Shown here in pieces: positions 1-15,339 of a stretch of DNA of 64,000 nt; the first letter of the stretch is position 1; every line of letters starts with the position of its first letter. Below the pieces are notes generated by a model. That model did no database searches. It saw nothing but the letters and a program-made list of their open reading frames with translations, and was not told the origin of the DNA. This DNA comes from Saccharomyces uvarum (Eukaryota; Ascomycota; Saccharomycetes; Saccharomycetales; Saccharomycetaceae): positions 806,001 through 870,000 of the forward strand of contig OX365929.1 of the NCBI GenBank assembly GCA_947243795.1, written 5' to 3'. The position numbers and the translations under genes are program-made.

Positions 1-464
1 GATTCGGTATCTAAGCAACGATTCCCCTGTAATTCAGGGTAGAGAACACCTGGAAAAATACACGGGAATTTATTGATGAGATGCCACGTTATCAGCACTT
101 TACGGGGAATTAATCAATTTTGTCGTAACGCGGTAAAGGGCCTTCGCTTAATTTTATGTAGACATGCTGTTGTGTCTCTGTCGACTAAAGGTGCATTTTT
201 AATAATTTTAACTTCATCGTGTCTTAACACGAGCAAATTGCTTCTAAAAATGTAGTCCGTCACTACTTGCTTATTCAAGAAGGTTTCAATCAAGTACGCA
301 GTTTTTAGAGCCCCTTTCTACCTGAGAACGTTGCCGGAACAGGATCCGAAAGAACGGAGGTGCGTCGGTGTTTCCATTGAAAGAATTAGTGTCATTAGGT
401 GGGCCTATTTCACAGACTTATGCGTAGCATACATACATATATATACAAGAGTAGTTTCTATCTC
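1..464. other. intergenic region left of MRX10
   Basis: No gene is supported here. In S. cerevisiae the next gene to the left is PHM6 (YDR281C), read leftward, so this would be its promoter. That gene itself lies outside the window, and the identity is inferred from gene order only. One CACGTT hexamer (85-90) could be a weak Pho4 site, which would suit a phosphate-regulated neighbour, but a single hexamer is poor evidence. An alternating ACATAC/ATATAT stretch at about 429-446 lies just beyond the MRX10 stop and resembles the TATATA-type efficiency element of yeast 3' end formation. Confidence 0.5.
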
Positions 465-1718
465 CTAATTCTTTTCTTTAAAGTTCGGATCATTACTCGT
501 GGTCTCTTTACACTGAGGGGAATAGTATCTTTGGTAAAAATGATATATTTCAAAACATAGCTCGAAGGCAATTAGATATATAATAATCCATTCCAAAAAG
601 GCACCGTTCCTTTCGTTTAGAAGAGAAATAAGGGCTCGGCATTCATCCGTGGAGTAATCTAGTTTACTGTTCAAAATGTTTATCCGTGGGCCAATATCTA
701 AGTACCTTGAGACTTTCTTAAAAATTTCTTCTAGCTGAGGTTCACTCCAATAAAGGTCAGGAGTTTCGATCAGTTCTGAGTAGAGATTCAACTTCCCTCT
801 GATTAAAAAGAGCCGGCCTATTGATTTTAATGCATCGCTTGATTTTAAATTCAACTTCGTCCCCTTGGAAATATTTTCCGTTATTGTTCTTGTTTTTGAT
901 ATATGTTTTTCCATAGCTTCTTCCAGGACAGCCAAATTTGTGCTTCTAGACAACCCACTAGAGAACGCTGCCTTATCTAACATTCCTTGATCGGCATCTA
1001 ACGAATTGATCAGTATCAAATCCCCAGAAAGAAAGCTTTCGTTCACAAATCTTGGCTTTACCTCATTGTTTCCACTGAAAAACTTTTCAAGGTCTTGTTT
1101 CTTTACTAATTCCACGTAGTCCATATCTTCTGTCTCAAAGTCCTCTTTAGCCAACGGATTTATGCTTGCTCCTTCAACTAAAGGCACTATTTTGTCTCTA
1201 ACGGTAGATTCACCAAAACCCCAACTCACAATAGATCCATTTTGACCTAGAATCATTATATCTCCCTTATCGCCATTATCCTGGTAACTAAACGTAACAA
1301 TTTCACCGGTTACTAGGTTTGTCGGTTGATATCCTTGACCTTTTAGGAACCTAATGCATTCTTCAAGGTTGTATCCTTCTCCCGTAGTAATAGTCGTACA
1401 ATTCTTCATCTTCAAATACTTTTTACTCAATACATCCTTCAAATTATCATGTTCTCTCTCCTCATTTCTGTGGTTTGGTACAAAACTTCGTCTCAAATAA
1501 CGTGTAGGATTCTTCGAGTTCGTGAGCGTCTTCATTGTCTTGATTTTCGTATCCATTGGACTACTGTCCTTATCGGCTCTCTTCTCTGCGGCTACGTTAC
1601 CTCTCAAAGGGTCATCTCTCACTTTGGAATTCGGCACTGGCAAATTCGTTCCAATCCATCGAATTTGCGATCTTGATATGAAGCCGAATCGTTTTGGTAG
1701 TACTTTAAGTGGAAGCAT
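465..1718 (-). CDS. MRX10: Mrx10-like mitochondrial DUF155 protein
   Basis: A 417-residue protein matching S. cerevisiae YDR282C (Mrx10), a DUF155/Rmd1-family protein found with mitochondrial ribosome-associated MIOREX complexes; its molecular activity is not known. The N-terminus is rich in Arg, Ser and Leu and lacks acidic residues at first (MLPLKVLPKRFGF), like a mitochondrial presequence. The DUF155 region covers roughly residues 110-365, including a GDIMILG..GSIVSWGFGE block. One hydrophobic segment near residues 374-393 (FLEWIIIYLIAF) is the likely membrane anchor, followed by a short polar tail. Start is ATG, stop TAG. It runs the same way as GCN2 upstream, with 317 bp between. Identity rests on remembered sequence and synteny. 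Confidence 0.93.
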   Translation of the reverse strand: MLPLKVLPKRFGFISRSQIRWIGTNLPVPNSKVRDDPLRGNVAAEKRADKDSSPMDTKIKTMKTLTNSKNPTRYLRRSFVPNHRNEEREHDNLKDVLSKKYLKMKNCTTITTGEGYNLEECIRFLKGQGYQPTNLVTGEIVTFSYQDNGDKGDIMILGQNGSIVSWGFGESTVRDKIVPLVEGASINPLAKEDFETEDMDYVELVKKQDLEKFFSGNNEVKPRFVNESFLSGDLILINSLDADQGMLDKAAFSSGLSRSTNLAVLEEAMEKHISKTRTITENISKGTKLNLKSSDALKSIGRLFLIRGKLNLYSELIETPDLYWSEPQLEEIFKKVSRYLDIGPRINILNSKLDYSTDECRALISLLNERNGAFLEWIIIYLIAFELCFEIYHFYQRYYSPQCKETTSNDPNFKEKN

Positions 1719-2035
1719 CCTTTAGTTTATATCCCGGTTGTTATCGTAGTGTTTCTATAGATGCTGGAATAGCTTAGGCAGATGGTTATATAATATTCGC
1801 ATACATGCTGAAAAAAATAAACCCATCATGGGTAATTTGGAAGGTACGCCGATAATTAAAATATCCCGGTAAGCAAATGATTGCTCTTTCGATAATTGAG
1901 TTCCATAGAGAAGAGGTTTTCCCCTAGTAACGAGATAAAATAAATGCATCGGCATATACATGTGAATATATAGAATAGTGGATATTACATACTTCAACAT
2001 ATTTTGTTATATGGTACTGCGTATTCTTGAGCAAT
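1719..2035. other. GCN2 3' region and MRX10 promoter
   Basis: This AT-rich spacer separates two genes read leftward, so it must hold the GCN2 3' end and the MRX10 promoter. Short open frames here overlap one another and have no coding character. I see no strong factor site. Confidence 0.5.
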
Positions 2036-7054
<5,019 letters not shown>

Positions 7055-7560
7055 TTATACATAATATGTGTTAAACAAAGAAGTAGTTGTCAAAAAAATT
7101 CCAATGCTTTTGGTATCTTAAAAAGCAATTGAGGACTTTTCAACTGTATAAAGGATTGCAAAGCTTAGCTATGGGTGGAAAATATGTTTCTACAATGGGG
7201 AATAGCCTTGTGTAGATGCAGCGGCAGATAAATGCAAAACTAAATTTGTATAGATGAAATTTAGAGCGTTGAGAGGATGATTCCACTACGCTTTTTATCT
7301 CAGCCTTGAGATAATCGTTTGTTGAATTCCTCTACCTTCCCATAATACTATGTTTCAGCACTAAGATACATGATATAAAGTTTTCAACAATTTCGTGTGA
7401 TGTGATGTTGTTATCTTTCGAGATGCAACTGACAGATTACTAGGCATCAAGCGCAATATGAAGGAGACAAGGTATAATATCCTTACAGTGCCCATCTCCC
7501 ATGCAGTAGAATAAGTGTATATTAACTCCTTATGTTATAATCCAATATGTAGTTCTATTT
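7055..7560. other. GCN2 promoter and DPP1 3' region
   Basis: 506 bp between two leftward genes. The part next to 7054 is the GCN2 leader and promoter, the part next to 7561 the DPP1 3' end. Apart from a very short frame overlapping the GCN2 start (7045-7062) I see no clear element. Confidence 0.5.
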
Positions 7561-8436
7561 TCAGAGACCGTCATCAGACAAAGGGTGCAGCTCCTCATCT
7601 GAAATTCTTTGATGGCTAATCATTCCTTCCAGTGTGACATCTGAATCATCCATCAATGGTTTAAAGGAAAGGGGATCATCGATGGCCGGAAAGGTTCTTC
7701 TGTAAAAGAAATGCCCCATCACGTAACCCAATATAGATCCCAAAAGGACATCAACGAAATGGTGTCTGTAGTCCTGAGTTCTAGAAAGAGCTATAAGTGA
7801 AGCTCCTAACAAAGGTAGAAAGGCTACCATTTTCCTCCATATGGGTACTACTGGAGATTCAGTTAAAAGTTGACCACATAGCCAAAAATACAAATATCCT
7901 AAACCTGCAAAACTCTCACTTGAGTGTCCTGATGGCGTTGTTCTGAACCCATCCAATAAACGTTCGTGATTTTTCGTAGTACACACTTCTATTGCGGTAA
8001 ATAAAGTATCCAACGGTAAACCTTCTTGAGGTTCGCAACGAGCTAGAAAATCTGGTCTTAGCCTTCCTATCCAATTCTTGATGAAGTTTGTGAGGAAACT
8101 GGTGCTAAACCAGGCGAGACATAAACCCAAAAGAGATGTATATAGGATAAAGATCAAATGTCTTTTATCGCCCAAAATGGAACCTATGGTCAGTATGGTC
8201 AAAAAAGGCACAACAAAACTATAAACGAAAAGCATAAAATCGTTGACACGCTGAGTTGTTGCATAAGGATGTGCAATAGTGAGATCATTGATGTAAAATT
8301 GGCGCTGGAACGGTTCCTGGTAATATATGGGGTAGTTTAATACTACCATAATGATGAGAAGCAAAACGTCCTCCACTCTCCATTTAGGCGCTATGTTAAA
8401 GGGCGTCCTCATAAAAGAAAGCCTATTTATGTTCAT
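7561..8436 (-). CDS. DPP1: diacylglycerol pyrophosphate phosphatase Dpp1
   Basis: A 291-residue PAP2-family phosphatase. In yeast it is a vacuolar membrane enzyme that removes the beta phosphate of diacylglycerol pyrophosphate and then dephosphorylates phosphatidate. All three catalytic motifs are present: K120..R127-P128 (KNWIGRLRP), PSGHS at 168-172 with His171, and SRTQDYRHHFVD with Arg219, His225 and Asp229. About six hydrophobic membrane segments surround them, and the C-terminal tail is acidic. The ATG chosen gives MNINRLSF, two residues longer than the S. cerevisiae protein as I remember it (289). It diverges from ZIP1 across a 998-bp spacer. Confidence 0.97.
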   Translation of the reverse strand: MNINRLSFMRTPFNIAPKWRVEDVLLLIIMVVLNYPIYYQEPFQRQFYINDLTIAHPYATTQRVNDFMLFVYSFVVPFLTILTIGSILGDKRHLIFILYTSLLGLCLAWFSTSFLTNFIKNWIGRLRPDFLARCEPQEGLPLDTLFTAIEVCTTKNHERLLDGFRTTPSGHSSESFAGLGYLYFWLCGQLLTESPVVPIWRKMVAFLPLLGASLIALSRTQDYRHHFVDVLLGSILGYVMGHFFYRRTFPAIDDPLSFKPLMDDSDVTLEGMISHQRISDEELHPLSDDGL

Positions 8437-8453
8437 AATGCAATGAAAAACAA

Positions 8454-8461
8454 TTAGGGAT
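8454..8461 (+). promoter_or_regulatory. PDS-like element TTAGGGAT before DPP1
   Basis: TTAGGGAT matches the T(A/T)AGGGAT post-diauxic-shift element bound by Gis1/Rph1. Gis1 is known to repress DPP1 in S. cerevisiae. The element lies only 18 bp before the DPP1 ATG, so it may sit in the leader and not in the promoter proper. A related TTAGGGTA occurs near 8570. Confidence 0.4.
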
Positions 8462-9411
8462 GAATATGTTATAATTAATGCCTGGGCTACTTTGGTGAAG
8501 TTAATAATACAACTAGCAAGAGTTGGCTTTTAGGAACAGTTTGTTTCTTTCAGCACCTGCACGTAACTTTTAGGGTACTCAAAAATAATATATTTTGTGA
8601 GGCTGCTTTCTTATTAGTGGATAGTAAGTCGGACAAACGGTTGATGAAGTACCGTTAGAATAATGTTTGGTTGTGTTTCTATTTAAGACACTTATCTTGT
8701 CTTTGATGATCGAATAATAATAAAGATAACGCCAATAACATGTCAAGTACTTGACGCAGCATATATCAAACGTGTTGTATGATTTATTCATACATTTCGT
8801 TCCTGTCATTGCCAACGAAAACGTCATTTTTATGCAGCCATACTACCATGATTAGGCGGTGAAACACTAAAATAGCGCCATAGATTGCTATATTGGCTAA
8901 ATAATTTGAATTCTGATAAAATATATTGATTTGAGTAAGGACTTAACTTTCTTAACTCGTAATCGTGGTAGATATGGCAAAAACACTAAAGAAACAGGTT
9001 TGAAATAAAACGCCAAGCTCTCATTCCGGCGCAACTGTCACATTTGCACGTACGAGTCCTTCACCGAATTCTTCAAAGGAACTTCAAGCCTGATATAAAA
9101 TAGGTCATAGATCATGCATATTGCGCAGTTGGCGATTGTAATACTGTGGAAAGAGCCGCCTAATTATCATAAATGGCAAAAATTTCGTGGAAAATGCTTT
9201 CAGCCGCGCAGGCGCTTCCTAAAAGAGTTGCTCTGAATAAAAGTAAAGGATATAAAATTAGAGCAACAACGTGCCAGGTCTGCCGCTGAACTACATTGCT
9301 TTGCGACACAACCGCGAATCATCGATATTTATTTGACAATATTGCCACGCCGTTAAGAATCTCAGTGAGTGCTTTTTTTCTTCTGGGAATTAGAAACAAG
9401 AAAGAGAACCT

Positions 9412-9421
9412 TCGGCGGCTA
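9412..9421 (-). promoter_or_regulatory. URS1 (Ume6 site) of ZIP1
   Basis: Read on the minus strand this is TAGCCGCCGA, a full match to the URS1 core bound by Ume6. Ume6 represses early meiotic genes in mitosis and activates them with Ime1. It fits ZIP1, an early meiotic gene. The site ends 13 bp before the ZIP1 ATG, very close to the coding region. Confidence 0.85.
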
Positions 9422-9434
9422 AACGTTCATTAAA

Positions 9435-12068
9435 ATGTCAAACTTCTTTCGGGATAGTTCAATGGGATTCAAGCCTCGACCAAACATATTTGCTAAACTG
9501 AGAGTCAGAGATTCAGAACCCGAAGCCTCTCTCAACAATGACATCGACACTTCCGTCGATTGTCTCGAGGCTAGTTCTTCCATGGAGGGAGATGATGCGT
9601 TCAAAAAACCCAATAAAACTTCTACTGGGCGAGAAGTAACTACGAATTCAGAGCTTGTTCAAAGAAACCCTAGCTATTCTAGCGATGCGGTCGATGCGTG
9701 CTCTCCGAAGGGTCTAATGGTTATAGATCGACACAATAAATTCTCAAACAACAATGGCGGAACAAATGAAAATGATACCGATGAAGATTTTGAAATTACG
9801 GAAGTGAGGGATGTGAGTGAAGGCGTGGCAATGGAAACCAAAGAAGGTCGTGAGGATGTCAATGATTCTGAGACAACCCTAAAAGATAACAAACTTCTTG
9901 AATATGCCATAACAAATGGCAAGCCCATTCTGCACACACCAGTTGATACTTCCAATACATCTTCAAACGACGTTCTGCTGGAAGCATTTACAAACACTCA
10001 AAGAATATGTTCTAATTTGAAGCAGGAGTTACAAAAGCAGCAACAGGATAACGTTAAGTTGAAAACTCGATTACAATCGTATGTTTCTGACTCAGGCAAA
10101 ATCAACGAAAAAGTAGGCAAGTATAAAACCTGGTTAGAAACCCTTCAAGAGAGAATTACAACTTTGACTAGCCATAAAAATAACCAAGATACTAAATTAA
10201 AGGATTTAAGACAAAACCACCAACTGAACCAGAGGAGGATTAGCGGGTTTAAAACAACAATTGAAAGCTTGAATGGAACAATAAATGAAGTAGGAAAACA
10301 TAAAAAAGACGCTGATACTGAGTTACTGAAAAGAGGTAAGGAGATCGAATATCTAAAAAGAGAGCTAGATGATTGTTCTGGGCAATTGAGTGAGGAAAAA
10401 ATTAAGAATAGCTCTTTGGTACAGGAAATAGGGAAAAATAGAGAACAGTTGACCAAAAAAATGGAAGACCTTCTTTCAGAAGATAAAGCTTATCATTTAC
10501 TGCAATTTACCAAGTTTGAGGAGAAAATTCATACCGTATTTGAAGAGAAACTACAAGAACACTTCCGTGGAGCAAAAGATTCTATCTGCGTGGAACTGAA
10601 GAACAACGGTGTAGAGTTAAATGACCACACAGAGACTATCTTGAAGCAACAATGCGAACAGTTCAAAGAAAATCTACAAAACAAAATGTCTTTGAGTGAG
10701 AACAACATAGCAAAAATATTAACAGAACTGGGCATAAAGCAAAATGACTTTGCGATAAAAGTGCAAGACGAACTTTTGACATCATCAGAGAATATTCAAA
10801 CAGTTTTACTAGCTGAAATGAAGAATACAAAACAAGATCTACTTAATGATTCATCACAAGTTGCTCAGAACTCACTAGGTTTGGCCAGCTTGCTGAAGGA
10901 ATACAAAGCAGAAATAGTTCAGTCAAACGAGTATGAAGAAAGGATAAAGCAACTAGAAAGTGAAAGGTCGACGTTGTCTTCACAAAAGAATCAAATCATT
11001 AGCTCCCTCGGTACTAAAGAAGCACAGTACGAAGATCTTGTCAAAAAATTAGAGGCAAAGAACATAGAGATCTCACAGATTTTTGGTAAAGAACAAAGTT
11101 TAATTGAAAAAAACGAGAGCCTTTCTAATGAATTAAAGAAAGCTCAAGACCAGCTTGATAAAATAACCAATTTGAACACCACTACAAAATCAAATTATGA
11201 GAATAAAATTTCTTCACAAAATGAAATTGTTAAGGCATTAACTTCCGAAAACGACACTTTGAAACAAAGAATTCAACAGCTAGTAGAATTTAAGGAGAAT
11301 GCACAAAAGGATCATTCAACAAAAATAGAAACATTCCAAAGGAATAACGAGCAACTACAGAAGCTGAATGTCGAGGTTGTACAGTTAAAAGCCCACGAGT
11401 TAGAGCTTGAAGAGCAATGTCGATACCTAAAAGGTTGCTTAGATAAGAAGGAAATCGGAGTTGAGGAATCACTGAGCGATGTGAAAATTTTGAAGCAGCA
11501 AGTAATAGTCTTGAAATCAGAAAAGCAAGACATCACAGCTGAAAAGTTAGAATTACAAGATAATCTGGAAAATCTAGAGGATGTTACCAAAAATTTACAG
11601 CAGAAGGTACAATTGCAAAGAAGGGAATTAGAAGAGAAAATTAAACAGTTGGAGCAGATCAAAAATCACAAAAGAGTTGAATCCAAACAAAGAGGTATAC
11701 AAAACTCTACGAAAGCATTGGGTTCGCCTAAAAAGAATGATACAAGATCGGAGTTTATTCCTGATAACTCTTCGAAAATGGATTCCTCATCTACCAGGCC
11801 TCCTAGGGTCGACCATATAAGCAAATCGGCCAAAATGGAACCATCTAAAGAAATACCTAAATACAACGATGAGTTTGATCTTTCTTCGTCTTCAAATGAT
11901 GACTTAGAGTTAACTAATCCCTCTCCTATTCAAATCAAGCCCGTTAGAGGGAAAATCAAAAAAGGTTCAAATTTCATGAAACCTCCAATCTCTTCAAGGA
12001 AAAAATTGTTATTAGTTGAAGATGAAGACCAATCATTAAAGATGAGCAAAAAAAGAAGAAGGAAATAA
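9435..12068 (+). CDS. ZIP1: synaptonemal complex protein Zip1
   Basis: An 877-residue protein matching Zip1, the transverse filament of the synaptonemal complex that joins homologous chromosomes in meiotic prophase. The N-terminal 165 residues are polar and globular or unstructured, starting [17 protein letters not shown]. Residues about 175-750 form long coiled coil, rich in Glu, Lys, Gln and Leu. The C-terminal 120 residues are basic and Ser-rich, ending KMSKKRRRK, with a well conserved block [20 protein letters not shown]. The N-terminal third and mid-coil differ much from S. cerevisiae, while the C-terminus is nearly unchanged, which suits a fast-evolving meiotic protein. Expression is probably under URS1 control. 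ZIP1 converges with YDR286C. Confidence 0.97.
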   Translation: MSNFFRDSSMGFKPRPNIFAKLRVRDSEPEASLNNDIDTSVDCLEASSSMEGDDAFKKPNKTSTGREVTTNSELVQRNPSYSSDAVDACSPKGLMVIDRHNKFSNNNGGTNENDTDEDFEITEVRDVSEGVAMETKEGREDVNDSETTLKDNKLLEYAITNGKPILHTPVDTSNTSSNDVLLEAFTNTQRICSNLKQELQKQQQDNVKLKTRLQSYVSDSGKINEKVGKYKTWLETLQERITTLTSHKNNQDTKLKDLRQNHQLNQRRISGFKTTIESLNGTINEVGKHKKDADTELLKRGKEIEYLKRELDDCSGQLSEEKIKNSSLVQEIGKNREQLTKKMEDLLSEDKAYHLLQFTKFEEKIHTVFEEKLQEHFRGAKDSICVELKNNGVELNDHTETILKQQCEQFKENLQNKMSLSENNIAKILTELGIKQNDFAIKVQDELLTSSENIQTVLLAEMKNTKQDLLNDSSQVAQNSLGLASLLKEYKAEIVQSNEYEERIKQLESERSTLSSQKNQIISSLGTKEAQYEDLVKKLEAKNIEISQIFGKEQSLIEKNESLSNELKKAQDQLDKITNLNTTTKSNYENKISSQNEIVKALTSENDTLKQRIQQLVEFKENAQKDHSTKIETFQRNNEQLQKLNVEVVQLKAHELELEEQCRYLKGCLDKKEIGVEESLSDVKILKQQVIVLKSEKQDITAEKLELQDNLENLEDVTKNLQQKVQLQRRELEEKIKQLEQIKNHKRVESKQRGIQNSTKALGSPKKNDTRSEFIPDNSSKMDSSSTRPPRVDHISKSAKMEPSKEIPKYNDEFDLSSSSNDDLELTNPSPIQIKPVRGKIKKGSNFMKPPISSRKKLLLVEDEDQSLKMSKKRRRK

Positions 12069-12248
12069 AAAAGCGAATTGTTTTATACCGTTTTATGTGG
12101 ATACGTTTCTCTTTTTTGTCTCTCGTTAATGGATGCGTAGTAAAACATGCGCACATGTAGTTTTCAAGATACATACATATTCATAGCTTATAAATATTTA
12201 CAGTGTTGTAACTCTAGAGAAAGAAGCCAAGAAATCATAAAATGCACA

Positions 12249-12599
12249 TCAGTTTGACTGCATTTTTCGTATCTTTTCACTGACGTCTTCCTCTTCCAGA
12301 AAGTGTAAAATCTTAATACTTGATCTAGGGTCACCCATTTTTTCAATATGAAGTACTGGTATATCAAAGCAGTATTCCCTCCACCATTTTGCATTTCTTC
12401 GGTCATTGATATTTATTACCTCGAACTGAATTCCCTTATTATGAAACTCTTCTTTTTCAAACACATCATCTATCACTTCCTTTGCTTGCTCGCACAACCC
12501 ACAACTGGGTTTCGAGAAAAATGTCAGTTTTATTTTTGTATCATGCAATAGTATCCTCGAGGTATGCATAGAACGGAAAAGCTCTTTCATTCTAGACAT
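12249..12599 (-). CDS. YDR286C: glutaredoxin-like protein (YDR286C)
   Basis: A 116-residue thioredoxin-fold protein of the glutaredoxin-like DUF836 family. The redox motif is C33-G-L-C36 ([11 protein letters not shown]), following the beta strand IKLTFFSK; a cis-proline FDIPVLHIE follows at about residues 78-86. The S. cerevisiae version is described only as a putative glutaredoxin-like protein and has no known substrate. The basic, Ser/Arg/His-containing N-terminus could be a weak mitochondrial signal, but this is a guess. Divergent from a 124-codon open frame that starts 20 bp upstream. Confidence 0.9.
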   Translation of the reverse strand: MSRMKELFRSMHTSRILLHDTKIKLTFFSKPSCGLCEQAKEVIDDVFEKEEFHNKGIQFEVININDRRNAKWWREYCFDIPVLHIEKMGDPRSSIKILHFLEEEDVSEKIRKMQSN

Positions 12600-12618
12600 G
12601 GTACTTATGTGTTAGATT

Positions 12619-12993
12619 ATGCTCGCTCAGGTGTCCCAGCGTATTCTATATGCTACTACTATACCTGAGCTTTTCCCGTTAAACCAAAGCTTATTGGATA
12701 GCTCCGGGATGAAGGAACGGAGAAATCTTATAGCTAACGTTGCGCATTTTATTACACTTCAAGGTAGAAAAGTGGCAAAGGCAAAAGCAAAGTCTCGTAG
12801 AATCAAACAACATGTAGATGTCTTCAATGCGATTTCCTATCAAGCGCTCTTGTATTTTCCCCTCAAATTCGTCTTTCTCCAGAAGGGACAACAGTGCTCC
12901 GAGGAACAACGCCGTAGTGTACATAATTGGGATACGTATGTAGTACTTAAGAAAAACGAGCTGGATTTATTACGGAAGTATGTGGAGTTATAG
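12619..12993 (+). CDS. possible unannotated small ORF, unknown function
   Basis: An uninterrupted ATG-to-TAG frame of 124 codons that almost fills the 431-bp gap between YDR286C and INM2: it starts 20 bp from the YDR286C ATG and ends 37 bp before the INM2 ATG. I do not recognise the product. The first 30 residues (MLAQVSQRILYATTIPELF) are weakly amphipathic, the middle is strongly basic (GRKVAKAKAKSRRIKQ), then comes a hydrophobic YQALLYFPLKFVFLQ and a charged end. The ATG has A at -3. Codon use is not biased (several CTC, CGG, CGT), which argues against a well expressed gene. I recall no S. cerevisiae gene at this place, so this may be a chance frame in a shared promoter. Confidence 0.25.
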   Translation: MLAQVSQRILYATTIPELFPLNQSLLDSSGMKERRNLIANVAHFITLQGRKVAKAKAKSRRIKQHVDVFNAISYQALLYFPLKFVFLQKGQQCSEEQRRSVHNWDTYVVLKKNELDLLRKYVEL

Positions 12994-13030
12994 TTCGGTG
13001 ATAAAAAGAGAGTAAATCTAAACTCAAAAT

Positions 13031-13909
13031 ATGGTACTAAGCAAGCAAGAACTAAAAAAGGTTGAAAACACGTTCATTGAGTTGCTCAAAAATGAAATTG
13101 GGCCGTTAATAAAGTCACACGCAGGAACAAATTTGCAGTCCTATGATGATAAATCTAACGGTGTGGATTTGGTTACAGCATTGGACAGAAAAATTGAATC
13201 CATGATCAAATCGGAATTAGCTAGTAAATATCCCAAGTTCAAATTCATCGGCGAAGAAACCTATGTAGAGGGGGTAACTAAAATAACTAATGACCCAACA
13301 TTTATTGTGGACCCAATTGATGGCACTACTAATTTTATTCATGGCTATCCTTATAGTTGCACTTCGCTGGGTCTGGCTGAAATGGGGGAGCCGGTTGTCG
13401 GCGCCGTTCTTAATCCACATTTAGATCAACTTTTCCATGCCTCGAAAGGCAATGGAGCTTTCTTAAACGATCAAGAGATAAAAGTGACAGAAAGACCGTT
13501 GATACTACAGAAATCATTGGTCGCATTAGAGGGAGGCTCAGAAAGAACTGAAAGTTCGCAAGGGAACTTTGATAAGAAAATGGATACCTACAAAAATTTG
13601 CTCAGTGAGTCGGGCGCCTTTGTTCACGGGTTCAGAAGTGTAGGAAGTGCTGCCATGAACATATGCTATGTCGCTAACGGCATGCTTGATGCTTACTGGG
13701 AAGGCGGCTGCTGGGCGTGGGATGTCTGTGCTGGCTGGTGCATTCTGAAAGAAACCGGTGGGATAATGATTGGTGGGAACCCTGATGAATGGGATATTCC
13801 GTTAGACAGAAGATGCTACTTCGCTATTAGAAGCGGATGTGAACCGAAAGATCAGAAACAATTCGCAGAGGCATTTTGGTCTCATGTCGCAGGTAAATTG
13901 GAGTACTAA
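13031..13909 (+). CDS. INM2: inositol monophosphatase Inm2
   Basis: A 292-residue inositol monophosphatase that hydrolyses inositol 1-phosphate to free inositol with Mg2+, the last step of inositol synthesis, and is lithium sensitive. The metal-binding signature is complete: GEET at 74-77, D94-P-I-D97-G-T-T-N, and the second block WEGGCWAWDVCAGW with Asp231. Length is as expected for the family (S. cerevisiae Inm2 is 292 as I recall). The start follows the small orphan frame by 37 bp and NSE3 follows in the same direction. Confidence 0.97.
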   Translation: MVLSKQELKKVENTFIELLKNEIGPLIKSHAGTNLQSYDDKSNGVDLVTALDRKIESMIKSELASKYPKFKFIGEETYVEGVTKITNDPTFIVDPIDGTTNFIHGYPYSCTSLGLAEMGEPVVGAVLNPHLDQLFHASKGNGAFLNDQEIKVTERPLILQKSLVALEGGSERTESSQGNFDKKMDTYKNLLSESGAFVHGFRSVGSAAMNICYVANGMLDAYWEGGCWAWDVCAGWCILKETGGIMIGGNPDEWDIPLDRRCYFAIRSGCEPKDQKQFAEAFWSHVAGKLEY

Positions 13910-14226
13910 ACCTGAGACAGCCTTCATACATCTTGAACAGCTGATTGAACAATACATTTACGTATGATTTATATAAAGAACGTACATTAGTATCCTTGAG
14001 GTGAACTTTGAATACAATACAATACACCTTCTTGACATGATATTATGACCTTAAGCCGCATTTACTTTAAAAATAATGCATCACACTACAACACGCCCTG
14101 TCATGACAACGCGAAATACATTAGAGAAAAATTACAATGTGAATAAATGGCCTTATTGTTTAAATTGACTTAAAGGATCATATTACATGTGAAGATCTTT
14201 TTAAGCGAATACACAGTTTGATTGGC
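13910..14226. other. INM2 3' region and NSE3 promoter
   Basis: 317 bp between tandem genes. It holds a short AATAC-unit repeat around 14009-14025. I see no strong factor site. A non-ATG extension of the NSE3 frame into the last bases is not needed. Confidence 0.45.
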
Positions 14227-15159
14227 ATGAGCTCTACAGATAACGACAGCGATGCGGATTTGACAGAGGATTTAGCCGCACTCAAGACCATTAGAGAGAA
14301 TCCTGTTGCCAAAAAGGTGGTAAGATATATTTTATCGAGGGGAGAATCTCAAAACTCTATAATAACGAGAACCAAGTTACAGTCTGTTATACACGATGCT
14401 GCTCAAGAGGAAAATGTGACTAAGCTTTCGTTTAGCAAAATGTTTATGGATATAAATACGATATTAGATAACATATATGGCTTTCAGTTAACAGGGCTGC
14501 CGTCAAAGAATAGCATCAACACTGGTGGTAACAATAATAATAATACTGCTACTAATAGTAACAATAACGCAAATAAAGTAATGGATGAGCCGTTGGGACA
14601 TAGGTCTCAGAGATTTATTTTGCTAAATAACGCTCCATATTTAAAAGAATTTGATGATTTTAAACTTTTACAGACCATTCGCACTTACGAGGAGCTGATA
14701 GTCAACGGAGAGTACGTTGGTGACGATATAGGGTTGGAAAGTTCCAATACTTTAGAGAGCAAGCTGGGTACAGATCAGGATCTTGCTTACAAGGGGATCT
14801 TAACCGTTATTCTATGCATTATTTTTTTCTCCAAAAATAACATCTTGCACCAGGAGTTGATCAAAGTTTTAGAGTCGTTTGGAATTCCAAGTGATGGCTC
14901 AAAGATTCCTATACTGAACAGTACTATCGATGACCTGATAAAGGCCTTAGAAAGGCGTGAATATATAATTAAGCTCGAAGAGAAATCGGACACTGATGGA
15001 GAGGTAATATCGTACAGAATTGGCAGGAGAACTCAAGCTGAATTTGGCCTAGGATCTCTTGAAATACTAGTGCAAGAAATTATGGGCCTTGGAGAGGAAC
15101 AGGCTAGAAGCTTACATGATGATATAGTGAAAAGCATCGGTGATTCCTATTCTATTTAG
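14227..15159 (+). CDS. NSE3: SMC5/6 complex subunit Nse3
   Basis: A 310-residue MAGE-family protein, the Nse3 subunit of the SMC5/6 complex, which binds DNA and partners Nse1 and Nse4 in DNA repair and chromosome segregation. Two winged-helix halves are separated by an Asn/Thr/Ser-rich loop around residues 97-118 ([15 protein letters not shown]), somewhat longer than the one I recall in S. cerevisiae (303 residues). I chose the ATG at 14227 (MSSTDNDSD), which matches the known N-terminus; the frame extends upstream only through a TTG. Convergent with RTT103. Confidence 0.94.
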   Translation: MSSTDNDSDADLTEDLAALKTIRENPVAKKVVRYILSRGESQNSIITRTKLQSVIHDAAQEENVTKLSFSKMFMDINTILDNIYGFQLTGLPSKNSINTGGNNNNNTATNSNNNANKVMDEPLGHRSQRFILLNNAPYLKEFDDFKLLQTIRTYEELIVNGEYVGDDIGLESSNTLESKLGTDQDLAYKGILTVILCIIFFSKNNILHQELIKVLESFGIPSDGSKIPILNSTIDDLIKALERREYIIKLEEKSDTDGEVISYRIGRRTQAEFGLGSLEILVQEIMGLGEEQARSLHDDIVKSIGDSYSI

Positions 15160-15339
15160 CATAACGTATATATTCGTATAATTTACAAATTTTGGCTTCC
15201 TTTGAAAGAGGGGAAAATGAGATTAAAAAGGATACGTATTGAAAAAGAGAATAGTTACGGAAGAGTAGTAGTTGAAAAGATTTTTATGCTATTAATACAT
15301 TAATTTTCGTAACCGTAAGCTGCTTACTTAACGTGCACA

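Larger units (their letters stand above)
8437..9434. other. divergent DPP1/ZIP1 promoter region
   Basis: 998 bp serving DPP1 (left) and ZIP1 (right). It contains a post-diauxic-shift-type element next to DPP1 (8454-8461), a TATAAAA sequence at 9251-9257 about 180 bp before the ZIP1 ATG, and a URS1 element at 9412-9421. A leftward open frame of 82 codons at 8579-8827 has no visible coding features. Confidence 0.6.

Noticed and set aside
8579-8827. 82-codon minus-strand frame in the DPP1-ZIP1 spacer
   Set aside because: Composition rich in Tyr, Cys, Ser and Thr with no motif, lying in a promoter region; looks like a chance frame in AT-rich DNA.
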